64,000 nucleotides of DNA from Agromyces ramosus (GTDB lineage: Bacteria; Actinomycetota; Actinomycetes; Actinomycetales; Microbacteriaceae). The DNA lies in NCBI RefSeq assembly GCF_030817175.1, contig NZ_JAUSYY010000001.1:3410001-3474000 (forward strand), written 5' to 3'. Shown here piece after piece: positions 53,788 through 62,464 of the stretch; position 1 is the first letter of the stretch; every line of letters starts with the position of its first letter. The notes under the pieces are model-generated. The model saw only the letters and a list, made by a program, of their open reading frames with translations. It did no database searches and was not told the DNA's origin. Both the position numbers and the translations under genes were made by a program.

Positions 53788-55242
53788 GTGAAGGTCCTCC
53801 TCCTCGCCGAATCGTTCCTCCCGCACATGAACGGGGTGACGCATTCGCTGCTGCAGGTGCTTCGTCACCTCGAACGGCGTGGCCACGACTCGCTCGTGGT
53901 GGCGCCGCGGTCCGGCCCCATCGACCACACCCTCTACGGCGCACGTGCCGTGCTGCTGCCGTCGATGCCGCTGCCGAGCTACCCCGACGTGCGTGTGACA
54001 CTCGCGACCGCCAATCGACTCGCCTCCGTCATGCGCGAGCACCGGGCTGACGTGGTGCACCTGGCGTCACCGTTCGTGCTCGGCTGGCGGGGCGTGCTCG
54101 CCGCCGAGTCGCTCAGCGTGCCGACCGTCGCCGTCTACCAGACGGACATCCCCGCCTATGCCGAGCGTTACGGCGTGCCGGGCGCCGCGCCGGCGTTGAC
54201 CCGGCACCTCGGCCGGCTGCACCGCCGTGCCACGCTCACGCTCGCGCCGTCGTCGTCGGCCATCGAGCGGCTCGCGTCGGTCGGCGTCGACCGCATGCGC
54301 CTCTGGCGACGTGGCGTCGACACGGAGCGGTTCGCTCCCGAGCGGCGCAGCGACGACTGGCGTCGCGAGGCGGCCCCCGGCGGGGAGCTCATCGCCGGGT
54401 ACGTCGGCAGGCTCGCACCCGAGAAGCAGGTCGAGGACCTGCAGGCGATCGCCGGCCTGCCGGGCGTCCGGCTCGTGATCATCGGCGACGGCCCGTCGAG
54501 GGCGGCGCTCGAGCGGCTGCTGCCCTCCGCGCACTTCGCCGGGTTCCTCGACGGCGACGAGCTCGCCCGTGCGACCGCGAGCCTCGACGTGTTCGTGCAT
54601 CCGGGGGAGAGCGAGACGTTCTGCCAGACCATCCAGGAGGCGCTCGCCAGCGGCGTCCCCGTCGTCGCGACCGGGCGCGGCGGCCCCCTCGACCTCGTGC
54701 AGAGCAGCGTCAACGGATGGCTCTACCGCCCGGGAGACCTCGACGACCTGCGGGATCGGGTGCGCGACCTCGTCGGCGACGACGCGAAGCGGCGCGCGTT
54801 CGGCGAGCGCGCACGTGAGTCGGTGGCAGGACGCAGCTGGAGCCGTCTCGGCGACGAGCTCCTCGACCACTACGAGGAGGCGCGCCGCCTCCCTTCGATG
54901 CGGCCGGTTCGCTCACGTGGGTCGCACGCCGGCGCGATCGCCCGGCGCAGGGCCGGGGGCGCGGTGATCGGCGACCCGATCACGACGGTGTCGACGGATG
55001 CCCCCGGTGCCGACGTCGACGGAACCGATCGCGCCGCCCGGCGTTCCCGCTTCGCGCCGGTGGCGGCGCTACGTCGCCGTCGGCGACTCGCTGACCGAGG
55101 GTCTCTGCGACGTCTCCCGGATGCCGGACGGCGAGTACCGCGGCTGGGCCGACCGGCTCGCACTGCTGCTCGCGCTCGCGAGTCCCTCGTCGGCGCCGGT
55201 CTCGTATGCGAATCTCGCGGTACGGAGCCGCAAGGTGCGTGA
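53788..55242 (+). CDS. Glycosyltransferase family 4 (GDP-mannose-dependent mannosyltransferase-like), C-terminus doubtful
   Basis: A GT-B glycosyltransferase. MKVLLLAESFLPHMNGVTHS, PTVAVYQTDIPAYAERYG and the C-terminal lobe with GYVGRLAPEKQVEDL and FVHPGESETFCQTIQEAL are typical of the MgtA/PimB-like alpha-mannosyltransferases that build glycolipids. The real domain ends near DHYEEARR (about residue 370). The frame then runs 245 bp into the SGNH gene in a different frame with shadow-like composition. Either the tail is dispensable or a one-base shift hides a stop at 54967, which is in frame +1 and 30 bp before the next ATG. GTG 53788 fits the family start. Confidence 0.83.
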   Translation: MKVLLLAESFLPHMNGVTHSLLQVLRHLERRGHDSLVVAPRSGPIDHTLYGARAVLLPSMPLPSYPDVRVTLATANRLASVMREHRADVVHLASPFVLGWRGVLAAESLSVPTVAVYQTDIPAYAERYGVPGAAPALTRHLGRLHRRATLTLAPSSSAIERLASVGVDRMRLWRRGVDTERFAPERRSDDWRREAAPGGELIAGYVGRLAPEKQVEDLQAIAGLPGVRLVIIGDGPSRAALERLLPSAHFAGFLDGDELARATASLDVFVHPGESETFCQTIQEALASGVPVVATGRGGPLDLVQSSVNGWLYRPGDLDDLRDRVRDLVGDDAKRRAFGERARESVAGRSWSRLGDELLDHYEEARRLPSMRPVRSRGSHAGAIARRRAGGAVIGDPITTVSTDAPGADVDGTDRAARRSRFAPVAALRRRRRLADRGSLRRLPDAGRRVPRLGRPARTAARARESLVGAGLVCESRGTEPQGA

Positions 55243-55843
55243 CGTCGTCGAGGTGCAGCTCGCGGAGGCCGAAGCACTCGGCGCCGATCTCGTCTCGGTG
55301 CTCGTCGGCGCGAACGACCTCGTCGGAGCACGCGTCGACCCCGTGCGGCTCGCCGATCGCCTGGAGGAGCGCATCGCCTCGATCCGTGCGGCGGGCGCCG
55401 ACGTGCTGCTCGTGACGCCGTTCATGCCCCAGCGGCCGGCGACGACGCTCTTCCGACGCCGGTTCGCGGCGTACAACGCGCGGCTCCGCGCGATGGCAGA
55501 GCGAACCGGGTCGATGCTGCTCGAGGTGACCGCGGACTCGGAGCTCGTCGCCCTCGACCGATGGGCCGAGGATCGCGTGCACCTGAACTCCACCGGCCAC
55601 CGCGGTCTCGCGTATGCCGCCGCACGGGTGCTCGGCGTGCCCGACGCGAGCGAACTCGGCGCGCTGGAGCTCGCCGTGCACCGCGCGGACGAGGATCAGC
55701 CGGCTCGTGGCGTGGGTGACCTCGAGTGGTTGCGCAAGCACGCGGCACCGTGGGTGCTGCGTCGCCTCCGCGGCCGTGTGGCGGGTGACGGACGAGGTCC
55801 GAAGCGGGCCGCGCTCGAGCCGGTGATCCGGCCGGGCGGGTGA
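54998..55843 (+). CDS. SGNH/GDSL-family hydrolase
   Basis: A 281-residue SGNH hydrolase. The blocks are all visible: VAVGDSLTEG with the nucleophile Ser (about residue 30), the oxyanion Gly/Asn in LVGANDLVGA, and Asp/His in EDRVHLNSTGH. There is no signal peptide, so it is a cytoplasmic esterase or lipase-like enzyme. It follows the glycosyltransferase, with which it overlaps if that frame is taken at face value. The pairing of these two genes recurs in related actinobacteria. Substrate is unknown. Confidence 0.9.
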   Translation: MPPVPTSTEPIAPPGVPASRRWRRYVAVGDSLTEGLCDVSRMPDGEYRGWADRLALLLALASPSSAPVSYANLAVRSRKVRDVVEVQLAEAEALGADLVSVLVGANDLVGARVDPVRLADRLEERIASIRAAGADVLLVTPFMPQRPATTLFRRRFAAYNARLRAMAERTGSMLLEVTADSELVALDRWAEDRVHLNSTGHRGLAYAAARVLGVPDASELGALELAVHRADEDQPARGVGDLEWLRKHAAPWVLRRLRGRVAGDGRGPKRAALEPVIRPGG

Positions 55844-56035
55844 CTAGCCGCTCTTGCGGCGGAACTCGCGCTTGTGGTCGGCCGGGCCCTGCGTGTGCTG
55901 GGCGCCGCCGCCGCCGTCGAGGTGCGATTCGCCCTCTCGCTGCTTCGAGGCCTTGTTCTTGCGATCGAGGGCCTCGCGGAACTTGCGCTTCGTCTCCTCG
56001 GAGGGGCCAGTGGTGCTCTGCTCGTCGGAACTCAT
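55844..56035 (-). CDS. DUF5302 small protein
   Basis: A 63-residue hydrophilic protein. ETKRKFREALDRK is the conserved helix, followed by a Gly-rich stretch and the end HKREFRRKSG, the DUF5302 pattern that is restricted to actinobacteria. Function is unknown. It begins immediately after the convergent SGNH stop codon. The frame is open to 56122, but ATG 56035 is the family start. Confidence 0.88.
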   Translation of the reverse strand: MSSDEQSTTGPSEETKRKFREALDRKNKASKQREGESHLDGGGGAQHTQGPADHKREFRRKSG

Positions 56036-56144
56036 GCATTCGAGTCTGCCATGGATGCGAGGGGTGCACGGCGCAGGCCCGCGTCGGGAGCGTGCCGCGC
56101 TCACGGGACATCCGCGGTTCATGGGCCGGAAATCGCCACTCTGC

Positions 56145-56431
56145 TAGCATTGGGTCGGTACCCGATGGGTTGCCCTCGTCTGGAGTGCCGCGAACGCGGC
56201 GCGACATCCGTTCGGATGCAGGCGAGCAACTGAACATCGAGCACCGATGGAGCAGGCCGGCAGGAAGCTGGTCCCCTGTGGTGGATCACCAACGACGAGC
56301 GTCGGGTGGTGGACTTCTACTGGTGGCCAGCGTGAGCGCATCGTCTGATGCGTTTCGTAATGCCTGTTCCCTGCTCCGGAGTATGAGTCGCGCCCACACG
56401 GGGTGCGACGTAAAACAAAGGAGAAGACCTC
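56145..56431 (+). ncRNA. Long structured leader of pnp (candidate Actino-pnp-type element)
   Basis: TAGCAT at 56145-56150 is a probable -10, giving a leader of about 275 nt with no reading frame worth keeping. It contains several short hairpins, such as TGGTG-GAT-CACCA at about 56280 and GCATC-GTCT-GATGC at about 56338. A conserved leader RNA named Actino-pnp is known upstream of pnp in actinobacteria, and this region is in the right place. I cannot verify the fold from memory. In other bacteria pnp leaders are cut by RNase III in autoregulation. Confidence 0.45.
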
Positions 56432-58714
56432 TTGGAAGGTCCTGAAATCACGTTCGCCGAAGCCGTCATCGACAACGGCAAGTTCGGCACCCGCACCATC
56501 CGCTTTGAGACCGGCCGTCTCGCCCAGCAGGCGCAGGGATCCGCCGTCGCCTACATCGACGAAGAGACCATGCTGCTGTCGGCGACCTCCGTCTCCAAGC
56601 AGCCGAAGGAGCACTTCGACTTCTTCCCGCTCACGATCGACGTCGAAGAGCGCATGTACGCCGCGGGCCGCATCCCCGGCTCGTTCTTCCGTCGTGAGGG
56701 CCGCCCCTCGACCGAGGCGATCCTCACCTGCCGCCTCATCGACCGCCCCCTGCGCCCCTCGTTCGTCGAGGGCCTCCGCAACGAGGTGCAGGTCGTCGTC
56801 ACCGTGCTCGCCATCGAGCCCGACGAGTACTACGACGTGCTCGCGATCAACGCCGCGTCGCTCTCGACGCAGCTCTCGGGCCTGCCGTTCTCCGGCCCGG
56901 TCGGCGGCGTCCGCGTCGCGCTCATCGACGGCCAGTGGGTCGCGTTCCCGAAGTACTCGCAGATCGAGGACGCCGTGTTCAGCATGGTCGTCGCCGGTCG
57001 CGTGGTCACCGAGGCCGACGGCTCGCAGGACGTCGCGATCATGATGATCGAGGCCGAGGCCACCGACAACGCGTGGAACCTGATCCAGGCCGGCGCGACG
57101 AAGCCCGACGAGGCGGTCATCGCGCAGGGCATCGAGGCGTCGAAGCCGTTCATCAAGCAGCTCGTCGAGGCGCAGCAGTCGGTCGCCAAGACCGCAGCCA
57201 AGCCCACCGCCGACTACCCGACGTTCCCGCCCTACCAGCCGGGCACGAAGAGCGTCGTCGAGGCGATCGCGCTCGAGGAGCTCAAGGGCATCTACCAGAT
57301 CGCCGGCAAGGTCGAGCGCCAGAACGCCGACGACGAGCTCAAGGCCCGCGTCAAGGCCGAGGTCGCCGAGAAGGTGTCGAACGGCGAGCTCCCGCAGTCC
57401 GCCAACGATGAGGTCTCCGCTGCCTACAAGTCGGTCACGAAGCACGTCGTGCGCTCGCGGGTCCTCGAAGAGGGCGTCCGCATCGACGGCCGCGGCCTCG
57501 CCGACATCCGTCCGCTCGATGCCGAGGTGCAGGTCGTGCCCCGCGTGCACGGCTCAGCCATCTTCCAGCGCGGCGAGACCCAGATCATGGGCATCACCAC
57601 GCTGAACATGCTGAAGCTCGAACAGCAGATCGACTCGCTGAGCCCGGTCACCAAGAAGCGCTACATGCACAACTACAACTTCCCGCCGTACTCGACGGGT
57701 GAGACGGGTCGTGTCGGTTCGCCGAAGCGTCGTGAGATCGGGCACGGCGCACTCGCCGAGCGCGCGCTCATGCCGGTGCTGCCCACGCGCGAGGAGTTCC
57801 CCTACGCGATCCGCCAGGTCTCCGAGGCGCTCGGCTCCAACGGATCGACCTCCATGGGCTCGGTCTGCGCGTCCACGCTGTCGCTGCTCAACGCCGGTGT
57901 GCCGCTGCGCGCCCCGGTCGCCGGCATCGCGATGGGCCTCATCTCCGACACCGTGAACGGCGAGACCCGCTACGCGGCCCTCACCGACATCCTCGGTGCG
58001 GAAGACGCGCTCGGCGACATGGACTTCAAGGTCGCCGGCACGTCGGAGTTCGTCACGGCGATCCAGCTCGACACGAAGCTCGACGGCATCCCCGCGTCGG
58101 TGCTCTCCGGCGCGCTGACGCAGGCGAAGGACGCCCGCACGACGATCCTCGCCGTGCTCAACGCCGCGATCGACGGCCCCGACGAGATGGCCGCCACGGC
58201 GCCTCGCGTCATCTCGGTGCAGATCCCCGTCGACAAGATCGGCGAGCTGATCGGCCCGAAGGGCAAGACGATCAACGCGATCCAAGACGAGACCGGCGCC
58301 GACATCTCCATCGAGGAAGACGGCACCGTCTACATCGGCGCGACCGACGGCCCCTCGGCCGAGGCCGCCCGTGCCCAGGTCAACGCCATCGCGAACCCGA
58401 CGAACCCCGAGGTCGGTGAGCAGTTCCTCGGCACGGTCGTGAAGATCGCCGCCTTCGGCGCGTTCGTCTCGCTGCTCCCCGGCAAAGACGGGCTGCTGCA
58501 CATCTCAGAGGTGCGAAAGCTCGCCGGCGGCAAGCGCGTCGAGAACGTCGACGACGTGCTCGGCGTCGGCCAGAAGATCCTCGTCGAGATCACGAAGATC
58601 GACGACCGCGGAAAGCTCTCGCTCGCCCCGGTGCTGGCCGAAGACGCCGACACCGACGGCCGCGACTCGAGCGGCGTGCACGCCGAGGAGCCCGCAGAGG
58701 GCGTCGACGCGTAG
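56432..58714 (+). CDS. pnp: Polyribonucleotide nucleotidyltransferase (PNPase)
   Basis: The 760-residue enzyme degrades RNA 3' to 5' by phosphorolysis. Order: first RNase PH domain (about 10-150), helical domain (about 240-330), second RNase PH domain with [22 protein letters not shown] near 440, KH domain ([16 protein letters not shown], about 600) and S1 domain ([21 protein letters not shown], about 675), then an acidic tail. The start is TTG at 56432, with AAAGGAG eight bases before it; E. coli pnp also starts with TTG. The gene is alone here, away from rpsO. A 16-bp terminator follows. Confidence 0.97.
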   Translation: MEGPEITFAEAVIDNGKFGTRTIRFETGRLAQQAQGSAVAYIDEETMLLSATSVSKQPKEHFDFFPLTIDVEERMYAAGRIPGSFFRREGRPSTEAILTCRLIDRPLRPSFVEGLRNEVQVVVTVLAIEPDEYYDVLAINAASLSTQLSGLPFSGPVGGVRVALIDGQWVAFPKYSQIEDAVFSMVVAGRVVTEADGSQDVAIMMIEAEATDNAWNLIQAGATKPDEAVIAQGIEASKPFIKQLVEAQQSVAKTAAKPTADYPTFPPYQPGTKSVVEAIALEELKGIYQIAGKVERQNADDELKARVKAEVAEKVSNGELPQSANDEVSAAYKSVTKHVVRSRVLEEGVRIDGRGLADIRPLDAEVQVVPRVHGSAIFQRGETQIMGITTLNMLKLEQQIDSLSPVTKKRYMHNYNFPPYSTGETGRVGSPKRREIGHGALAERALMPVLPTREEFPYAIRQVSEALGSNGSTSMGSVCASTLSLLNAGVPLRAPVAGIAMGLISDTVNGETRYAALTDILGAEDALGDMDFKVAGTSEFVTAIQLDTKLDGIPASVLSGALTQAKDARTTILAVLNAAIDGPDEMAATAPRVISVQIPVDKIGELIGPKGKTINAIQDETGADISIEEDGTVYIGATDGPSAEAARAQVNAIANPTNPEVGEQFLGTVVKIAAFGAFVSLLPGKDGLLHISEVRKLAGGKRVENVDDVLGVGQKILVEITKIDDRGKLSLAPVLAEDADTDGRDSSGVHAEEPAEGVDA

Positions 58715-58728
58715 TCGATCGTCTCGTT

Positions 58729-58764
58729 CGGATGCCCGTCCTGCTTCGGCAGGGCGGGCATCCG
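58729..58764. terminator. pnp terminator with TTCG loop
   Basis: A 16-bp stem with one G-T/U pair (58729-58744 with 58749-58764) closes a TTCG tetraloop. It lies between convergent genes and is the strongest hairpin of the window. Its outer arms are the octamer CGGATGCC/GGCATCCG. Confidence 0.85.
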
Positions 58765-58779
58765 TCGTCTCGGCCCCCT

Positions 58780-59679
58780 TCAGGCGCCGGCGAGCCTCGC
58801 GAGCGTCGCATCGGCGAGGCGGCCGGCGCTGCCGGGCGCGAGGTCGAAGTAGAGCATCGGTTCGATGAGCTCCAGCTCGAGCACCGCGAGGCGCCCGTCG
58901 ACGCGCACGACATCGAATCTGGCGTAGAGCAGGTCGAAGGGCAGGCGGGCGAGCATCGCCTCCACCTCGGCCGCGTCACCGGCGCTCGCAGCCGCTGCGA
59001 CGACCGTGCCGCCGTAGATCCCGTGTGCACGGAAGTCGCCCTTCGCCGGCCGCTTGCGCAGCACATGGCTCAGTGCTCCGCCGACGAAGATGAACGAGAG
59101 CTCTCCCTCGTCGAGGATCGCGTCGACGAAGGGTTGCACCATCACCTCGGTGCCGGACGGAATGGCTTGGAGCACGTCCTCGAGCGACGCCAGGTCGGTG
59201 CGCACGACACCCGACCCTCCGACGCCGACGGCGGGCTTCAGCACGAGTTCGCGCCACCCCGAATCGGTGATCGCTGCGCGGATCCGGGTCGCATCGGCAG
59301 GCGTTCCGCGAACGAGCGGCACGATGGGGACGCCCAGCCGGTCGAGGTCGTCGAGGTAGCGCTTGTCGGCATTCCACCGCACGGCGTCCGGCGGATTGAG
59401 GAGCATGCAGCCCGACCGTTCGATCGCCGCAGCCGTCTCGAGGAACCGCGCGGGGCGGTCGACGTAATCCCAGGTGCTGCGCAATACGGCCGCGTCGTAC
59501 GCTCTCCAATCGGCAGCGGGGTCGCTCCACGCCACCGGCTCGGCATCGACGCCGCGCTCGGCGAACGCCTCGATGAGCCGCCGGTCGTCGCCGAACAGCG
59601 ACTCCACGTCGGATATCTCCCACGTCACGAACCGCGGGAGCCGCTCGCACCGGAGCACCGCGACGCGCATCGGTGTCAC
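58780..59679 (-). CDS. ATP-grasp domain protein (RimK/DcsG-like)
   Basis: A 299-residue ATP-grasp ligase. The N-terminal domain (MRVAVLRCERLPRFVTWEIS) is followed by VLKPAVGVGGSGV (ATP-binding Lys and glycine loop, about 150), EVMVQPFVDAILDEGELSFI and the metal-binding ELELIEPMLYFDL at the end. The architecture resembles cycloserine ligase DcsG and RimK-type enzymes; substrate is unknown. The GTG start overlaps the stop of the AsnC-type gene (GTGA), so the two are co-translated. ATG 59670 three codons later is an alternative start. Confidence 0.82.
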   Translation of the reverse strand: MTPMRVAVLRCERLPRFVTWEISDVESLFGDDRRLIEAFAERGVDAEPVAWSDPAADWRAYDAAVLRSTWDYVDRPARFLETAAAIERSGCMLLNPPDAVRWNADKRYLDDLDRLGVPIVPLVRGTPADATRIRAAITDSGWRELVLKPAVGVGGSGVVRTDLASLEDVLQAIPSGTEVMVQPFVDAILDEGELSFIFVGGALSHVLRKRPAKGDFRAHGIYGGTVVAAAASAGDAAEVEAMLARLPFDLLYARFDVVRVDGRLAVLELELIEPMLYFDLAPGSAGRLADATLARLAGA

Positions 59680-60140
59680 GCCGTGCGGTCGAGGAGCGGG
59701 CCCAGCCGGTAGGGGATCAGCTCTCCCATGGCGAGCGACGTCTCGGTGCGCTCGACCCCGTCGATCGCGAGGATCTCGCCGTCGATGCGGAAGAGGTCGT
59801 GGGCATCACGGCAGACGACGCGCACGAGCAGGTCGACGGCGCCGGAGAGCCCGTGCGCCTGGATGACCTCGGGGATCTCGGCGATCTCGTCGACGACATC
59901 GCGCAGTCGCTTCTGCCGCACATGCACGGCGATGAACGCCTCGAGCGGATAGCCGAGCGGCGCCGGGTCCATGCTGCGCTCGAAGGAGAGGAAGGCGCCG
60001 GATGCCTCGAGGCGCGACATCCGCGCCTGCACCGTGTTGCGCGAGAGGCCGAGCTGGTCGGCCAGCGCCACGACGGTCGCCCTGGGGTCGGGGGCGAGGG
60101 CGACGAGGAGGGCCCGGTCGATCGCGTCATAACCGCTCAT
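59676..60140 (-). CDS. Lrp/AsnC-family regulator, likely controller of the 2-oxoacid dehydrogenase operon
   Basis: A 154-residue regulator with an N-terminal helix-turn-helix (ALADQLGLSRNTVQARMSRL, about 28-48) and a C-terminal RAM domain that binds amino acids. It is divergent from the E1alpha gene with 165 bp between, the layout of bkdR and the branched-chain 2-oxoacid dehydrogenase genes in Streptomyces and pseudomonads. ATG 60140 is eight bases after TATCGT (60154-60149 reverse). The frame reaches 60158 but the longer form would start before that promoter. It is coupled to the ATP-grasp gene. Confidence 0.9.
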   Translation of the reverse strand: MSGYDAIDRALLVALAPDPRATVVALADQLGLSRNTVQARMSRLEASGAFLSFERSMDPAPLGYPLEAFIAVHVRQKRLRDVVDEIAEIPEVIQAHGLSGAVDLLVRVVCRDAHDLFRIDGEILAIDGVERTETSLAMGELIPYRLGPLLDRTA

Positions 60141-60168
60141 ATCGCCACACGATAGCACCTGAATCGCG

Positions 60169-60236
60169 GTTGCAACTTGGCAACATGCTCAACGGCGGCT
60201 CGCTCGGTTGAGCTGTGTGCCAGATCGACGTAGGCT
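60169..60236 (+). promoter_or_regulatory. Promoter of the 2-oxoacid dehydrogenase operon with Lrp-type operator
   Basis: TTGAGC at 60208-60213 and TAGGCT at 60231-60236 are exactly 17 bp apart. Upstream, GTTGC-N6-GCAAC (60169-60184) is a 16-bp dyad whose left part GTTGCAAC is itself palindromic. Lrp-type regulators bind sites of about 15 bp like this. The AsnC-type gene on the other side of it is the obvious candidate binder. Confidence 0.65.
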
Positions 60237-60305
60237 CAAGTATCCGGCAGAGTTGCCGGGCGCGGGCCGCCCACGAAGCAGGCCCGCCGATAGCGAGGAT
60301 CGACG

Positions 60306-61457
60306 ATGACCCCATCCGACCGAGACGCCACCGGGCTGTTGACCCGCCCCGACGACTTCGTGCAACTCGTGAGCCCCACCGGCGAGCGGCGCGCGAACGC
60401 GGACTTCGATGCCTGGATCACCGACATCGACGCCGCCGCCCTCGGTCGCCTCTACCGCGACATGGCCATCGTGCGCCGGCTCGACACCGAGGCCACCGCA
60501 CTGCAGCGACAGGGCGAGCTCGGGCTCTGGCCGCCCCTCGCCGGCCAGGAGGCCGCCCAGATCGGTTCGGCACGCGCGCTTCGCGACGACGACTTCGCCT
60601 TCTCGAGCTACCGCGAGCACGCCGTGGCGTGGTGCCGCGGCGTCGAGCCGGCCGAGCTCCTCACGGTCTGGCGCGGCACGGCGTCCTCGGGCTGGAACCC
60701 CTTCGACCGCGGCATGGCCGTGCCGCAGATCATCATCGGCGCGCAGGCGCTGCACGCGACCGGCTGGGCGATGGGCGCCGCTTGGGAGGGGTCGGACGCC
60801 GCGGCAGTCGCCTACTTCGGCGACGGCGCCACGAGCGAGGGCGACGTGAACGAGGCCCTCGTCTTCGCCGCGAGCTTCGACGCCCCCGTCGTCTTCTTCT
60901 GCCAGAACAACCAGTGGGCGATCTCCGAGCCCGTCGGCCTGCAATCGAAGCAGCACCTCGCACGCCGCGCCGATGGCTTCGGGATGCCCGGCATCCGAGT
61001 CGACGGCAACGACGTGCTGGCCGTGCTCGCCGCGACCCGCATCGCGCTCGACCGTGCACGGCGCGGCGATGGGCCGACGTTCATCGAGGCCGTCACCTAC
61101 CGCATGGGACCGCACACGACGGCCGACGACCCCAAGCGCTACCGCACCGATGACGAGCTCGCCGACTGGCGGGCGCGCGACCCGCTCACCCGCGTGCTGG
61201 CCCTGCTCGAGGCATCCGGCGTCGACGTCGCGGGCTTCGAGCGCGACGTCGCGGCCGAGGCCGATGTCGCCGCGACGGAGCTCCGCGCCGCGGTCACGAC
61301 GATCCCCGACCCCGCACCGCTCAGCGTCTTCGACCATGTCTACGCCGAGCCGAACAGCCACGTCGACCGCCAGCGCGACCACTACACGCGCTACCTGGCG
61401 CTGTTCGATGACCCGGATGCCGCGGCATCCGGTGCTGCCGAAGGAGCCGCACGATGA
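60306..61457 (+). CDS. 2-oxoacid dehydrogenase E1 component, alpha subunit (branched-chain type likely)
   Basis: A 383-residue thiamine-diphosphate enzyme subunit that, with E1beta, decarboxylates a 2-oxoacid and acylates the lipoyl group of E2. The ThDP/Mg motif is GDGATSEGDVNEAL to CQNNQWAIS (about 178-205), and YREHAVAWCRG and YRMGPHTTADDP (active-site His) are typical. The Lrp-type regulator beside it points to branched-chain oxoacids from Val, Leu and Ile, although actinobacterial PdhA-type enzymes look alike. GAGG precedes the ATG. The next gene overlaps by 4 bp. Confidence 0.9.
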   Translation: MTPSDRDATGLLTRPDDFVQLVSPTGERRANADFDAWITDIDAAALGRLYRDMAIVRRLDTEATALQRQGELGLWPPLAGQEAAQIGSARALRDDDFAFSSYREHAVAWCRGVEPAELLTVWRGTASSGWNPFDRGMAVPQIIIGAQALHATGWAMGAAWEGSDAAAVAYFGDGATSEGDVNEALVFAASFDAPVVFFCQNNQWAISEPVGLQSKQHLARRADGFGMPGIRVDGNDVLAVLAATRIALDRARRGDGPTFIEAVTYRMGPHTTADDPKRYRTDDELADWRARDPLTRVLALLEASGVDVAGFERDVAAEADVAATELRAAVTTIPDPAPLSVFDHVYAEPNSHVDRQRDHYTRYLALFDDPDAAASGAAEGAAR

Positions 61458-62464
61458 CGACGCTCACCCTCGCGAAAGCCCTGAACGCCGGCCTCCGGCG
61501 CTCGCTCGCCGGCGACGACAAGGTCGTGCTGATGGGTGAGGACATCGGTACCCTGGGCGGGGTGTTCCGGGTCACCGACGGACTGAAGGCCGAGTTCGGC
61601 GCGAACCGCGTCGTCGACACCCCCCTGTCGGAGGCCGGCATCGTCGGCACCGCCGTGGGGCTCGCGTACCGCGGCTTCCGCCCGGTCGTCGAGATCCAGT
61701 TCGACGGGTTCATCTACCCCGGCTTCGACCAGATCGTCGCCCAGGTCGCGAAGCTCCACTACCGCTCGCGCGGCAACGTGCGCATGCCGATCACGATTCG
61801 CGTGCCGTTCGGGGGCGGCATCGGCGCGGCCGAGCATCACTCGGAGTCGCCCGAGGCGTACTTCGCCCACACCGCGGGGCTCCGCGTCGTCGCGTGCTCC
61901 AACCCCGCCGACGCCTACGTCATGATCCAGCAGGCCATCGCGAGCGACGACCCGGTGCTCTTCTTCGAGCCAAAGCGCCGCTATCACGTGAAGGGCGAGG
62001 TCGATGAGACCGCGAGCGTCGCCGACGCGCGCCCCATGGGCGTCGCGACGACCATCACGAACGGCACCGACGTCACGCTCGTGACCTACGGCGCCCTCGT
62101 GCAGACCGCGCGAGACGCGGCCATCGCGGCGGCCGAAGACGGGGTCTCGATCGAGGTCATCGACCTGCGATCGCTCGCGCCCGTCGACTATGCGACGGTC
62201 GAGGCATCCGTGCGCCGTACCGGACGCCTCGTGGTCACCCACGAGGCCGGCCAGCAGGGCGGCGTCGGGGCCGAGATCGCCGCGAGCATCACCGAGCGGT
62301 GCTTCGAGTTCCTCGAGGCCGCGCCGGTGCGCGTGACCGGCCACGACATCCCGTACCCGCCGGCGAAGCTCGAGCGGCACCACCTGCCCGACCTCGACCG
62401 CATCCTCGACGGCGTCGACCGGGTGCTCGGGCGTCCGAACTCGCTGAGCGGGGTGGAGGCGTGA
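61454..62464 (+). CDS. 2-oxoacid dehydrogenase E1 component, beta subunit
   Basis: A 336-residue E1beta subunit. VVLMGEDIGTLGGVFRVTDG near the N-terminus carries the Glu that activates the ThDP aminopyrimidine, PLSEAGIVGTAVGLA follows, and the C-terminal transketolase domain has DLRSLAPVDYATV and VTHEAGQQGGVGAEIA. It forms the alpha2beta2 E1 with the upstream product. It overlaps E1alpha by 4 bp (ATGA) and E2 by 4 bp (GTGA), so all three are translationally coupled. Confidence 0.93.
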   Translation: MTTLTLAKALNAGLRRSLAGDDKVVLMGEDIGTLGGVFRVTDGLKAEFGANRVVDTPLSEAGIVGTAVGLAYRGFRPVVEIQFDGFIYPGFDQIVAQVAKLHYRSRGNVRMPITIRVPFGGGIGAAEHHSESPEAYFAHTAGLRVVACSNPADAYVMIQQAIASDDPVLFFEPKRRYHVKGEVDETASVADARPMGVATTITNGTDVTLVTYGALVQTARDAAIAAAEDGVSIEVIDLRSLAPVDYATVEASVRRTGRLVVTHEAGQQGGVGAEIAASITERCFEFLEAAPVRVTGHDIPYPPAKLERHHLPDLDRILDGVDRVLGRPNSLSGVEA

